From positions 1-64,000 of the forward strand of contig JAWSVD010000134.1 of the NCBI GenBank assembly GCA_033852095.1: a stretch of DNA of 64,000 nt. Reading direction: 5' to 3'. Every line of letters starts with the position of its first letter. The first letter of the stretch is position 1. The notes beneath the pieces are model-generated. The model saw nothing but the letters and a program-made list of their open reading frames with translations, was not told where the DNA came from and made no database searches. The stretch comes from CALCKW01 sp033852095. GTDB taxonomy: Bacteria > Pseudomonadota > Gammaproteobacteria > CALCKW01. Shown here in pieces: positions 45,071 to 53,625 of the stretch. A program made the position numbers and the translations under genes.

Positions 45071-46144
45071 ATGACCTCCGCCCTGCGCCCGCTGATCTAC
45101 GCCATCCTGACCGGTGTATTGATGGCATTTGCCGCATTCGGTGCCTGGCAACTGCTGCAGGCCAGCCCGCCACCGACCGCCAACACGGCGAGCTACGCCC
45201 CAGCTGTCAACCGCGCCTCGCCCTCGGTGGTGCAGGTTGAGGCACAGCGGCGCGACCTCAGCCTGCCCACCAGCAGCAACCCGGTGCTCAACGAGCTGTT
45301 CGGTGACGAATCCGTGGCGAGCACCGTCAACAGCCAGGGATCGGGCATCGTGGTGCGCGCGGACGGCCATATCCTGACCAATTACCACGTGGTGCGCGAC
45401 GCACAAGAGATTGCGGTCACCCTCACCGACCGGCGCAGGCTGCCCGCCGTTGTCGTCGGCGTGGACATTGAAACCGACATCGCCGTGCTCAAAGTCAACG
45501 CCAGCGAGCTGCCGCCGATCAACGCCGGCGACGACGGCCTGCTCGCCGTGGGGGATGTAGTGCTGGCCATCGGCAACCCCTACGGCATCGGCCAGACCGT
45601 CACCCAGGGCATCGTCTCTGCGCTGCGGCGCCAGGTGGGCGGCTTCAGCGTGTACGACCAGTTCATCCAGACAGACGCCGCCATCAACCCCGGCAGCTCC
45701 GGCGGCGCGCTGGTGAATTTACAAGGCGAGCTGATCGGGCTGAACACCTCCGTTTTCAACGGCGCGGCCGACGCCCGCGGCATCAGCTTCGCCATCCCGG
45801 CGCGCATGTTGTTCAGCATTGTTGACCAACTCATCGACAAGGGCGCCGTGCGCAGGGGCTGGCTCGGGGTCAGCGGCATCGACGTCGCCCACTCTCCGTT
45901 GCGCGATCGCGCCAACACGGGCGTGGTCGTTACTGGGGTATTTCAGGGCGGCCCCGCCGACATCGCCGGCATAAAACCCGGGGATGTCATCGACGGTCTG
46001 GATGAACTCGCCACCCCCGACGCACGCAGCCTGCAGTACGTGAGTTCGCACATCACGCCCAGCACTGCCGTTCTGCTGCATGGCAGGCGCAACGGCAAGG
46101 CTTTCAAAGCCAAGCTGACCATGGGCGAACGCCAGCGACAGTAA
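45071..46144 (+). CDS. degS: DegS/AlgW-type membrane-anchored serine protease
   Basis: A 357-residue HtrA protease with one N-terminal membrane anchor (about 7-29), a trypsin-like domain with His (TNYHVV), Asp (ETDIAVLKV) and Ser (NPGSSGGALVN), and a single C-terminal PDZ domain. One PDZ plus an anchor marks DegS/AlgW, which senses misfolded porins and starts RseA cleavage to release sigma-E. In Pseudomonas algW also sits near hisC. A possible extended -10 TGTTATCAT lies at 44980-44988. Confidence 0.9.
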   Translation: MTSALRPLIYAILTGVLMAFAAFGAWQLLQASPPPTANTASYAPAVNRASPSVVQVEAQRRDLSLPTSSNPVLNELFGDESVASTVNSQGSGIVVRADGHILTNYHVVRDAQEIAVTLTDRRRLPAVVVGVDIETDIAVLKVNASELPPINAGDDGLLAVGDVVLAIGNPYGIGQTVTQGIVSALRRQVGGFSVYDQFIQTDAAINPGSSGGALVNLQGELIGLNTSVFNGAADARGISFAIPARMLFSIVDQLIDKGAVRRGWLGVSGIDVAHSPLRDRANTGVVVTGVFQGGPADIAGIKPGDVIDGLDELATPDARSLQYVSSHITPSTAVLLHGRRNGKAFKAKLTMGERQRQ

Positions 46145-46188
46145 AGAGCGGGCTTGCAAAAACAACGTAGAAACCCCGCCATAGGCGC

Positions 46189-46222
46189 AAAAAAAAGACG
46201 GCCAAAAGGCCGCCTGTTTTTT
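46189..46222. terminator. Bidirectional terminator between degS and the barrel protein gene
   Basis: Eight A residues, GACGGCC, an AAAA loop, GGCCGCC and then six T residues (one mismatch in the stem). It suits both convergent genes. Confidence 0.8.
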
Positions 46223-46253
46223 ATCACTGCAATAGAACGCTGCTGCACAGCAA

Positions 46254-46922
46254 TTAAAAGCGGTAGGTCACGCCGATCGAGCCGTAAGCATGCACACCGT
46301 CCAATACGTCTTCTATGTCTCGCTTCTCAGCGTCCAGAGCACTTTGTGCCACCCCTGAAGAGGTGGAGAGCACGTTCACATCGGCGCTGCTCAAGGGCTT
46401 CAAAACACCCAGCTCAGCCATGAAACTCAGCCCGTCGCGCTCGCCCAGGCGATTGCCCCATCCGAGACCGACAAACGGCCCAAAGCCGGATTGATCGATG
46501 TGCGTTTCCAGTGTCGAGCCATCGGTGATTCGCTCGCCACCGCCGACGCTGTAGCTGTCGCCGCCCGACACCTCAACGTCCACTTTCATGTCGAAATGCC
46601 CGAGCCCGCCACTGACGAAAAACTGGCTGCGTGCAAAGGGAAACCAATCGGCCCCGACGCGCTGCGCCGAGAGATCCACATCCCCTGTGTAGCTATTGCC
46701 TTCGAAATCATAGCGGCTGTCATTGCCGAAATCCGCCTGCGAGAACTGAATCCGCCACTGCAGCTGATCACTGTCACGAAAAGAGACCGGTGTGCGGCCG
46801 GAGTAGTTGAGCCCAAAACCCGACTCACCCAGTATCAAGCCCGCCGCACGATCGCTTGCATACGCCGACAGGGGCCCCGTCAACATAAGTATCAAACAGC
46901 TCAATTTTGTAATACGCATCAT
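46254..46922 (-). CDS. Outer-membrane beta-barrel protein, unknown role
   Basis: A 222-residue protein with a signal peptide (about residues 1-23, LSAYASD cleavage region), alternating hydrophobic strands typical of an eight-stranded barrel, and a terminal Phe (GSIGVTYRF) as used by the BAM machinery. I do not recognise a named family; a Gly-rich loop with VSGGDSYSVGGGERITDG sits mid-protein. Two adjacent ATG codons at 46922 and 46919 can start it; the frame up to 47033 is upstream noise. The 142-base upstream gap holds no clear feature. Confidence 0.7.
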   Translation of the reverse strand: MMRITKLSCLILMLTGPLSAYASDRAAGLILGESGFGLNYSGRTPVSFRDSDQLQWRIQFSQADFGNDSRYDFEGNSYTGDVDLSAQRVGADWFPFARSQFFVSGGLGHFDMKVDVEVSGGDSYSVGGGERITDGSTLETHIDQSGFGPFVGLGWGNRLGERDGLSFMAELGVLKPLSSADVNVLSTSSGVAQSALDAEKRDIEDVLDGVHAYGSIGVTYRF

Positions 46923-47064
46923 GAGATCAACACCCAGATTCCTGTGTAAGCCATGAATTTTAGAAGCCCAGCCGCCACTTGTCTGTGACCAACTGTAACG
47001 CGAGGCCGTGTTCAGACAAGGGCATGCGCACACAAGCTGCAGACCGAGACAAACCGCCTGTGCG

Positions 47065-47697
47065 CTACTGCTTGACCGCCGAAAACGCCAAGGCCCCGCC
47101 AGCGCCTAGATAGAGACTGGCAAAAACCCGGCTCACAAAACCGTTGAGCTTGTCACTGCCCCAGCGCTGATGAGCGCGGTGACTGAGAAAGGCATAGCCC
47201 AGCAAACACAGCAGCGACGCTGTCATAAACGTGGAGAGCAACAGGGCAAACTGCCAACCCAGCGCCTCTGCGGTATCGAGAAACTGGGGAAACAAAGCCA
47301 TGGTGAAGGCAATCGCCTTGGGGTTGGTGAGCGCGATCAGCAGCCCGCGGCTGTAGAGCTTTAAAAAACTGGCGGCCTGCGTTTTTGGCGCACCGACGGG
47401 AACGCTCGAAAACCCCGTTCGCCAGAGCTTAAAACCCAGATAGAGCAGATAGATCGCGCCGATGAATTTGACACTGGTGAGCCCGACGCTGGAATAGAGC
47501 AAAATCGCGCTCAAACCGAGCACAGATGCCATCGACAGAACAAACAGCCCACTGACGTTACCGGCAATGGTGACCAACGCCCACCAGGGGCCAAAACGCA
47601 GGCTGTGGGTTGTCACCAACAACACCGCAGGCCCGGGCGTGAGCGCGGTAAACAAAGCAATTGAAGCGAACAGAAACCAGCTTTCCAGGGACATCAT
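47065..47697 (-). CDS. LysE/RhtB-family amino-acid exporter
   Basis: A 210-residue inner-membrane protein with about six hydrophobic segments and the family N-terminus ALFTALTPGPAVLLV, followed by LIALTNPKAIAFTMALFPQFL. Members export lysine, threonine, homoserine lactone or similar; the substrate cannot be told from sequence. It may start at either of two adjacent ATG codons. Confidence 0.85.
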   Translation of the reverse strand: MMSLESWFLFASIALFTALTPGPAVLLVTTHSLRFGPWWALVTIAGNVSGLFVLSMASVLGLSAILLYSSVGLTSVKFIGAIYLLYLGFKLWRTGFSSVPVGAPKTQAASFLKLYSRGLLIALTNPKAIAFTMALFPQFLDTAEALGWQFALLLSTFMTASLLCLLGYAFLSHRAHQRWGSDKLNGFVSRVFASLYLGAGGALAFSAVKQ

Positions 47698-47813
47698 CAG
47701 GCCTTTGACATACGTTGAACAGAACGGAAATAAAACACCACAACTAAACCCTGCGCCAAGATCGGAAAAACAGCACTAAATTCTGCAGCTGCCGAACAGA
47801 TCAAAGGCAGCGA

Positions 47814-48095
47814 TCAAGGCGCTAAGGTGCGCTCGGCGACACACTCGTAGCCGTCCATCTCGAATTCTCTGCAGATCAGCGGCCGCCGGCTGTAGATCGT
47901 GCAGCGCATGCTGTCGCGATCCAGCGCGGCGCACCAGCCGTCTTCCAAGCGATGCATGCTCTGCGCGCCCCACTGATCTTCGGCAATAAAGCGCTCAGGC
48001 ACCCCTGTATCAGTGACCAACATGACCTCCAGGCGACAGCAACTCGCCCGGCAGCTGTCGCAGCCACCAGACGCAGATGCCGCGTCACCGGACAG
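47814..48095 (-). CDS. YkgJ-family cysteine cluster protein, probable CTG start
   Basis: A small protein with the YkgJ CxxCxxxCC-type cluster: CDSCRASCC near the N-terminus, then WCAALDRDSMRCTIYSRRPLICREFEM. These proteins likely bind zinc or an Fe-S cluster; role unknown. The in-frame region before the first Cys lacks ATG, GTG or TTG up to a GTG at 48143 that sits one base from its AGGAG. A CTG at 48095 has GAGGAG seven bases upstream and gives a 93-residue protein that starts MSGDAAS, overlapping hisC by 11 bases. I take CTG as the probable start; the family call itself is firm. Confidence 0.7.
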   Translation of the reverse strand: MSGDAASASGGCDSCRASCCRLEVMLVTDTGVPERFIAEDQWGAQSMHRLEDGWCAALDRDSMRCTIYSRRPLICREFEMDGYECVAERTLAP

Positions 48096-49161
48096 CCGAA
48101 GACTCCTCGAGCAATTTCGCCAAAACCTGCAGCAAGCGACCACACTCCTGTCCAGAACCCACGCTGATGCGCAAATACTCATTGATGCGCGGATCTTTGA
48201 AGTGCCGGACAAGGATTTTTTCTTCGCGCAAGGCCGCAGCCAATGACTCGGCTCCGCGCCGGGGGTGCGTCGCCAATACAAAGTTTGCCGCGGAGGGAAG
48301 GCACTCAAAGCCCAAGCCCGCAAGGCCCGCCACCAACGCTTCTCGGGTACTCACAACAAGCTGGCAGCAATCCACAAAATAGGCGTCGTCCTCTACGCTG
48401 GCAACAGCGCCAGCCTGCGCCAAGCTGTCGAGCGGATAGGAGTTAAAGCTGTCCTTTACGCGCACTAAACCGTCGATCAACGCGGGAGAGCCCAGGGCAT
48501 AACCCACGCGCAGGCCCGCCAGTGAACGGGATTTGGAAAAGGTGCGCACCACCAGCACGTTGTCGAAACGATCGAGCAAAGCCACCGCACTCTGGCCGCC
48601 AAAATCGATGTAGGCCTCGTCCACCAGCACAGCGCAGTGGCGGTTGCTGGCGGCAATAGCTTCGATGGCCTGCAACGACAGCAAACACCCGGTGGGCGCA
48701 TTGGGGTTGGCAATCACTACCCCACCCGAATCCCGCGCGTAGTCACCGGGTTCGATCGCGAACTGATCGTTCAGCGCAATGGGCTGGGTGGTGATGCCGT
48801 ACAAGCCGGCATACACCGGGTAAAAACTGTAGCTGATGTCCGGGCACAGCAGCGGCTTGTCTTGCCGAAAAAAAGCATAAAAAGCATGCGCCAATACCTC
48901 ATCAGAACCGTTGCCCACAAACACCTGCGAGCGGTGCACGCCGTGATAATCGGCCAGGGTTTGCACCAGCGCTGCAGACGCGGGGTCACAGTAGCGTCGC
49001 AGGCCGTCATCCGCCGCCTGCCTGATCGCTTCGAGTGCCAGCGGCGAAGGGCCGTAAGGACTCTCGTTGGTGTTCAATTTGATCAGGTCAGCGACTTTGG
49101 GCTGTTCGCCCGGCACATAAGGGCTGAGCCGATCTATGCCTGGACTCCAGAATTTACTCAC
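48085..49161 (-). CDS. hisC: Histidinol-phosphate aminotransferase HisC
   Basis: A 358-residue PLP enzyme of fold type I. The Schiff-base Lys is in TFSKSRSLAGLRVGYALG, with substrate-site NTNESPYGPSP at the N-terminus and ANPNAPTG. Catalyses step seven of histidine synthesis. Four-base overlap with hisD. Confidence 0.93.
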   Translation of the reverse strand: MSKFWSPGIDRLSPYVPGEQPKVADLIKLNTNESPYGPSPLALEAIRQAADDGLRRYCDPASAALVQTLADYHGVHRSQVFVGNGSDEVLAHAFYAFFRQDKPLLCPDISYSFYPVYAGLYGITTQPIALNDQFAIEPGDYARDSGGVVIANPNAPTGCLLSLQAIEAIAASNRHCAVLVDEAYIDFGGQSAVALLDRFDNVLVVRTFSKSRSLAGLRVGYALGSPALIDGLVRVKDSFNSYPLDSLAQAGAVASVEDDAYFVDCCQLVVSTREALVAGLAGLGFECLPSAANFVLATHPRRGAESLAAALREEKILVRHFKDPRINEYLRISVGSGQECGRLLQVLAKLLEESSAVR

Positions 49162-50468
49162 TGGGTATCCTTAGCTATGCGGAAACGCGCGGAGGCGGCG
49201 TGTGCCTGCAGGCCCTCACCGTCGGCCAAGACACTGGCGATACGACCCAGTGTCGCAGCGCCTTCAGGGCTGCAATTGATGATGCTGCTGCGTTTTTGGA
49301 AATCATAAACGCCCAGCGGCGATGAATAGCGCGCCGTGCCCGAGGTGGGCAAGACGTGGTTCGGCCCCGCGCAATAGTCACCCAGTGCTTCGGCCGTGTG
49401 GCGGCCCATAAAGATCGCCCCCGCGTGGCGGATTTGTGGCAACCACGCCTGCGCATCATCCACCGAGAGTTCCAAGTGCTCCGGTGCGATGGTATTGACC
49501 ACCTCGATCGCCTGCGCCTGATCGGCCACGTGAATGAACACGCCGCGATCCCGCAGTGACGTTTCAATCACTTGCTGCCGAGGCAACTGCAATACGAGCT
49601 TGTCCATGCTGGCCTGCACCGCGTCCAGAAATGCAGCGTCGCTGCTGATCAAAATCGCCTGCGCCAGTTCGTCGTGCTCAGCCTGGGAGAACAAATCCAT
49701 GGCGATCCATGCGGGGTCGGTCTTGCCATCGCAGACCACACAGATCTCCGAGGGCCCGGCGATCATGTCGATGCCCACCTGGCCAAACACCTGACGCTTT
49801 GCCGTCGCCACCCAGACATTGCCAGGCCCGGTGATCTTGTCCACCCGCGGCACTGTCTCTGTGCCGTAGGCCAAGGCCGCCACTGCCTGCGCACCGCCAA
49901 CGGTGAATACTCTGTCCACACCCGCCAAGGCCGCTGCCGCCAAGACCATGGCGTTGCGCTCGCCGCGCGGCGTGGGCACCACCATCACCAGCTCGCCCAC
50001 ACCCGCGACTTTCGCCGGAATGGCGTTCATCAGCACAGACGAAGGGTAGCTTGCCTTACCGCCTGGCACGTAAATACCCGCCCGGTCGAGCGGCCGCACC
50101 AGCTGACCCAGCACCGTGCCGTCAGCTTCCGTGTACTGCCAAGATTCCTGACGCTGGCGCTCATGAAAACTGCGCACCCGCTCGGCCGCCGCGGTCAGCG
50201 CCGCGCGCTGCTCTGTGGGCAAGTCATCCAGCGCCTGCTGCAGCTCATCGGCGCACACCGTCAGCTGCGCCATGCTGTCCACAGCCAACTGATCGAACTG
50301 ACGGGTGTATTGCAGCAGCGCGGCGTCGCCCTCACGCCGCACGGTTGCAATGATTTCACTGACGGCGCCCGCTACCTTGTCATCGGACACCGCCTCCCAG
50401 GCCAAACGCTGCTGCAGCCGCTGGCCAAAGTCGGGGGAAGCCGCAGACAGGCGGAGCACCTTGTCCAT
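49158..50468 (-). CDS. hisD: Histidinol dehydrogenase HisD
   Basis: A 436-residue zinc enzyme for the last two steps of histidine synthesis. Visible are YVPGGKASYPSSVLMNA, GGAQAVAALAYGTE, KITGPGNVWVA and the zinc-ligand stretch SQAEHDELAQ. Full family length. Its start shares a base with the upstream aroG-like stop. Confidence 0.95.
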   Translation of the reverse strand: MDKVLRLSAASPDFGQRLQQRLAWEAVSDDKVAGAVSEIIATVRREGDAALLQYTRQFDQLAVDSMAQLTVCADELQQALDDLPTEQRAALTAAAERVRSFHERQRQESWQYTEADGTVLGQLVRPLDRAGIYVPGGKASYPSSVLMNAIPAKVAGVGELVMVVPTPRGERNAMVLAAAALAGVDRVFTVGGAQAVAALAYGTETVPRVDKITGPGNVWVATAKRQVFGQVGIDMIAGPSEICVVCDGKTDPAWIAMDLFSQAEHDELAQAILISSDAAFLDAVQASMDKLVLQLPRQQVIETSLRDRGVFIHVADQAQAIEVVNTIAPEHLELSVDDAQAWLPQIRHAGAIFMGRHTAEALGDYCAGPNHVLPTSGTARYSSPLGVYDFQKRSSIINCSPEGAATLGRIASVLADGEGLQAHAASARFRIAKDTQ

Positions 50469-51538
50469 CAGCTGGTCTCGTTGCCTGCGCGACGTGCACG
50501 CACTGCCGCTGCCAGATCTTGCAACATCGGCACCGTGCTCTCCCAGTCGACGCAGGCATCGGTGATGCTCTGGCCGTAGGTGGGCTCGCGATCAGCGGAG
50601 TAGGACTGGTTGCCCGCCACCAAATTGCTCTCGATCATCACGCCGAAGATGCGGCCGTCGCCATCGGCGACCTGGTGGCAGATGTCACGGTTCACGTATT
50701 TCTGACGCTCGTGTTTTTTGCGGCTGTTGGCGTGGCTGCAATCGATCATGACCCGCTCGGGCTTGCCGGATTTTGCCAACAGAGCGCAAGCCTCATCGAC
50801 GCTCGCAGCATCGTGGTTCACGGCCTTGCTGCCGCCGCGCAAGATAATGTGCGAGGCTTCATTACCGGTAGTGGCAAAAATTGCCGAGTGACCGGATTTG
50901 GTCACCGACAAAAAACGGTGCGGACAGGAGGCCGAACCGATCGCGTCCACGGCCAGCTGCATGCTGCCCGCGGTGCCGTTCTTAAAGCCCACCGGACAAG
51001 ACAAGCCAGACGCCAGCTCACGGTGAGACTGGCTCTCCGTGGTGCGCGCGCCGATGGCACCCCAGGCGACCAGATCCGCAATGAACTGCGGGCTGATCAA
51101 ATCCAGATACTCGACGCCGCAGGGCAGGCCCAGGCCGTTGATGTCACAGAGCAGCTGCCGCGCCGTGCGCAGACCCTTGTTGATATCAAAGCTGTCGTTG
51201 ATGTCCGGGTCGTTGATCAGGCCCTTCCAGCCCACGGTGGTGCGCGGCTTCTCGAAATACACCCGCATCACGATCTCAAGATCGCCTTTCAGCTCTTCAC
51301 GCACTTTCACCAAGCGCTGCGCGTATTCCATCGCCGCAGCCGGGTCGTGGATAGAACAGGGCCCCACCACCACAACCAAACGGTCGTCTTCACGGCGCAT
51401 GGTGCGCTGGATGGCGCGGCGCGATTCGGACACGGTTTCAAAGGCCTTGTCGCTGCCGGCCACTTCCTGCATCAAATCTTCAGGGGCTATCAGCTTCAAG
51501 TGTTCGCTGATGCGCAGGTCATCGGTATTCGTCGTCAT
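50468..51538 (-). CDS. aroG: 3-deoxy-7-phosphoheptulonate (DAHP) synthase, class I
   Basis: A 356-residue class I (AroF/G/H-type) DAHP synthase, the first step of the aromatic amino-acid pathway. Motifs: VVVGPCSIHDP, MRVYFEKPRTTVGWKGL, GARTTESQSHRELASG with GFKNGT, and MIDCSHANSRK. The N-terminal extension that carries the feedback site in this class is present, but which amino acid inhibits it cannot be read. It is placed between hisG and hisD, with one-base and four-base overlaps, so it is co-translated with the histidine genes. The isozyme letter is not assigned with confidence. Confidence 0.9.
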   Translation of the reverse strand: MTTNTDDLRISEHLKLIAPEDLMQEVAGSDKAFETVSESRRAIQRTMRREDDRLVVVVGPCSIHDPAAAMEYAQRLVKVREELKGDLEIVMRVYFEKPRTTVGWKGLINDPDINDSFDINKGLRTARQLLCDINGLGLPCGVEYLDLISPQFIADLVAWGAIGARTTESQSHRELASGLSCPVGFKNGTAGSMQLAVDAIGSASCPHRFLSVTKSGHSAIFATTGNEASHIILRGGSKAVNHDAASVDEACALLAKSGKPERVMIDCSHANSRKKHERQKYVNRDICHQVADGDGRIFGVMIESNLVAGNQSYSADREPTYGQSITDACVDWESTVPMLQDLAAAVRARRAGNETS

Positions 51539-52194
51539 GCTGTATTTGCCTCGACTGCACGCGCCATGTCGGCCGTGAAGTCACTGATTTCGCGGTGCTT
51601 CAATTTAGCCGCCGCTTTATTAACAATTAATCGAGCTGTGCTGTGACGGATCACTTTCAGCTCGTCCAAACCATTCGCTCGCAAGGTATTGCCGGTATCG
51701 ACCAGATCGACAATCACGTCGGCCAGGCCCACCAGCGGGGCCAGCTCCATGGAGCCGTAGAGCTTGATCAACTCCACCTGGACCGGGGTCGCATGCTCGC
51801 CGCTGAAATACTGCCGCGCCTGCTGCGTGTACTTGGTCGCCACGCGCAGCTGCGTTTTGCTCTCCCAGTCGGAATCGGGACGCCCCGCCACGGACAAACG
51901 GCAGGCTGCAACTTTCAGGTCGAGCGGCTCGTACAAGCCGCGCCCGCCGTGCTCGTTCAGCACATCCTTGCCCACCACACCCAGATCCGCGGCGCCGTAC
52001 TCCACATAAGTGGGCACATCGCTGGAGCGCACCACCAACACCGTGACACCGGGCCGCGTGGTGGCGAATTCCAGCTTGCGGCTGACATCCGGATCCTCCA
52101 ACAGCTCGATGCCCGCCATTTTTAGCAACGGTGCCATCTGCTTAAACAGGCGCCCTTTGGCCAGCGCAATCGTCAAACCCTGCTGCTCACTCAT
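51535..52194 (-). CDS. hisG: ATP phosphoribosyltransferase catalytic subunit HisG (short form)
   Basis: A 219-residue short-form HisG, which lacks the C-terminal regulatory ACT-like domain and needs HisZ as partner; hisZ is not in this window. Motifs ALAKGRLFKQMAPLL, GAADLGVVGKDVL and the PRPP-site VDLVDTGNTLRANGL are visible. First enzyme of histidine synthesis. Two bases separate it from murA. Confidence 0.94.
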   Translation of the reverse strand: MSEQQGLTIALAKGRLFKQMAPLLKMAGIELLEDPDVSRKLEFATTRPGVTVLVVRSSDVPTYVEYGAADLGVVGKDVLNEHGGRGLYEPLDLKVAACRLSVAGRPDSDWESKTQLRVATKYTQQARQYFSGEHATPVQVELIKLYGSMELAPLVGLADVIVDLVDTGNTLRANGLDELKVIRHSTARLIVNKAAAKLKHREISDFTADMARAVEANTA

Positions 52195-52196
52195 GA

Positions 52197-53462
52197 CTAG
52201 CCCTGCCCCGACACGCGCTCGATGGTGGCACCCAACTGCCGAAACTTCTCTTCTATACGCTCGTAACCGCGATCGACGTGGTAGATGCGCTGCACCAGGG
52301 TCTCGCCCTCGGCGACCAGGCCCGCGATGACAAGACTGGCGGAGGCGCGCAGATCAGTCGCCATCACAGGCGCCCCGGTCAGCTTGTTCACGCCGGTGAT
52401 CATCACCGTTTTGCCTTCGATGCGCGCGTCCATGCCCATGCGCTGCAACTCTTGGATGTGCATAAAACGGTTCTCGAAAATCGTTTCAGTGATCGCCCCC
52501 GTGCCCTCGGCCACCGCGTTCAATACGCAGAATTGCGCCTGCATGTCCGTGGGAAAACCCGGGTGCGGCGAGGTGCGCAAATTGATCGCCTTGGGCCGCT
52601 TGCCGCGCATGTCCAGCTCGATCCAATCCTCACCCGTGTCGATGCGCGCACCGGCAGCTTCGAGTTTTTGCAACACCGCGTCCATGATCATCGGGCGGGT
52701 GTTCAGGGTGCGCACGTGGCCACCGGTCACGGCGGCGGCCACCAGGTAAGTGCCGGTCTCGATGCGATCGGGCACCACGTGCCAACGGCAACCCGAGAGA
52801 CGCTCCACGCCTTCGATCTCGATGGTCTGGGTGCCGGCGCCGCGGATCTTGGCGCCGCAGGCGTTGAGAAAGTTCGCCAGATCCACAACTTCGGGCTCAC
52901 GCGCCGCATTTTTAAGTACCGTGGTGCCCTCGGCCAAAGTCGCCGCCATCATCAAGTTTTCGGTGCCCGTGACCGTCACTGTGTCGAACACCAGCTTCGC
53001 CCCTTTGAGGCGCTTGGCACTGGCCCTGATGTAGCCGTTCTTCACTTCGACCTCGGCACCGAGGGCACGCAGGCCTTCGATGTGCAGGTCCACTGGGCGA
53101 GTACCGATAGCACAACCACCGGGCAGAGACACCTCCGCGTGACCAAAGCGCGCCACCAAGGGGCCGAGCACCAGGATGGATGCGCGCATGGTCTTTACTA
53201 AATCGTAAGGCGCGCAGGTGCTGTCTATTTTAGCGGCATCGGTCTCTATGCCCATGCTCTCATCGAGCGTGACCCGCACACCCATGCGGCTGAGCAACTG
53301 AATAGCCGTGGTCACGTCGCGCAGGTGCGGCACGTTACTGATGTTCACCGGGGCTTCACACAACAGGGTCGCCGCCACAATCGGCAACACCGCGTTCTTT
53401 GCACCAGAAATACGGACCTGCCCCTCCAAGGGCTGGCCACCGACTATCTTTAAGGCATCCAT
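52197..53462 (-). CDS. murA: UDP-N-acetylglucosamine 1-carboxyvinyltransferase MurA
   Basis: A 421-residue enolpyruvyl transferase committing UDP-GlcNAc to peptidoglycan. The catalytic Cys loop PGGCAIGTRPVDLH keeps the fosfomycin-target Cys. The ATG at 53462 gives the family N-terminus MDALKIVGG; four extra residues from a TTG are not needed. murA-hisG order is conserved in gammaproteobacteria, but no ibaG/bolA or mla genes precede it here. Confidence 0.95.
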   Translation of the reverse strand: MDALKIVGGQPLEGQVRISGAKNAVLPIVAATLLCEAPVNISNVPHLRDVTTAIQLLSRMGVRVTLDESMGIETDAAKIDSTCAPYDLVKTMRASILVLGPLVARFGHAEVSLPGGCAIGTRPVDLHIEGLRALGAEVEVKNGYIRASAKRLKGAKLVFDTVTVTGTENLMMAATLAEGTTVLKNAAREPEVVDLANFLNACGAKIRGAGTQTIEIEGVERLSGCRWHVVPDRIETGTYLVAAAVTGGHVRTLNTRPMIMDAVLQKLEAAGARIDTGEDWIELDMRGKRPKAINLRTSPHPGFPTDMQAQFCVLNAVAEGTGAITETIFENRFMHIQELQRMGMDARIEGKTVMITGVNKLTGAPVMATDLRASASLVIAGLVAEGETLVQRIYHVDRGYERIEEKFRQLGATIERVSGQG

Positions 53463-53625
53463 GGGCGTGATCAAACTCCGAAGTTAGGCCGAACAACGTC
53501 CAAATCCAGACGCATCAAGGGCAAACCGGCTATATTATCGGAATTGCTTCACCGTCGGTACCTTTGCGCGCTCAACACGCACCAACAATTTCCGCTGCAC
53601 CGCTCAACCCCACCCAGGACACAAC

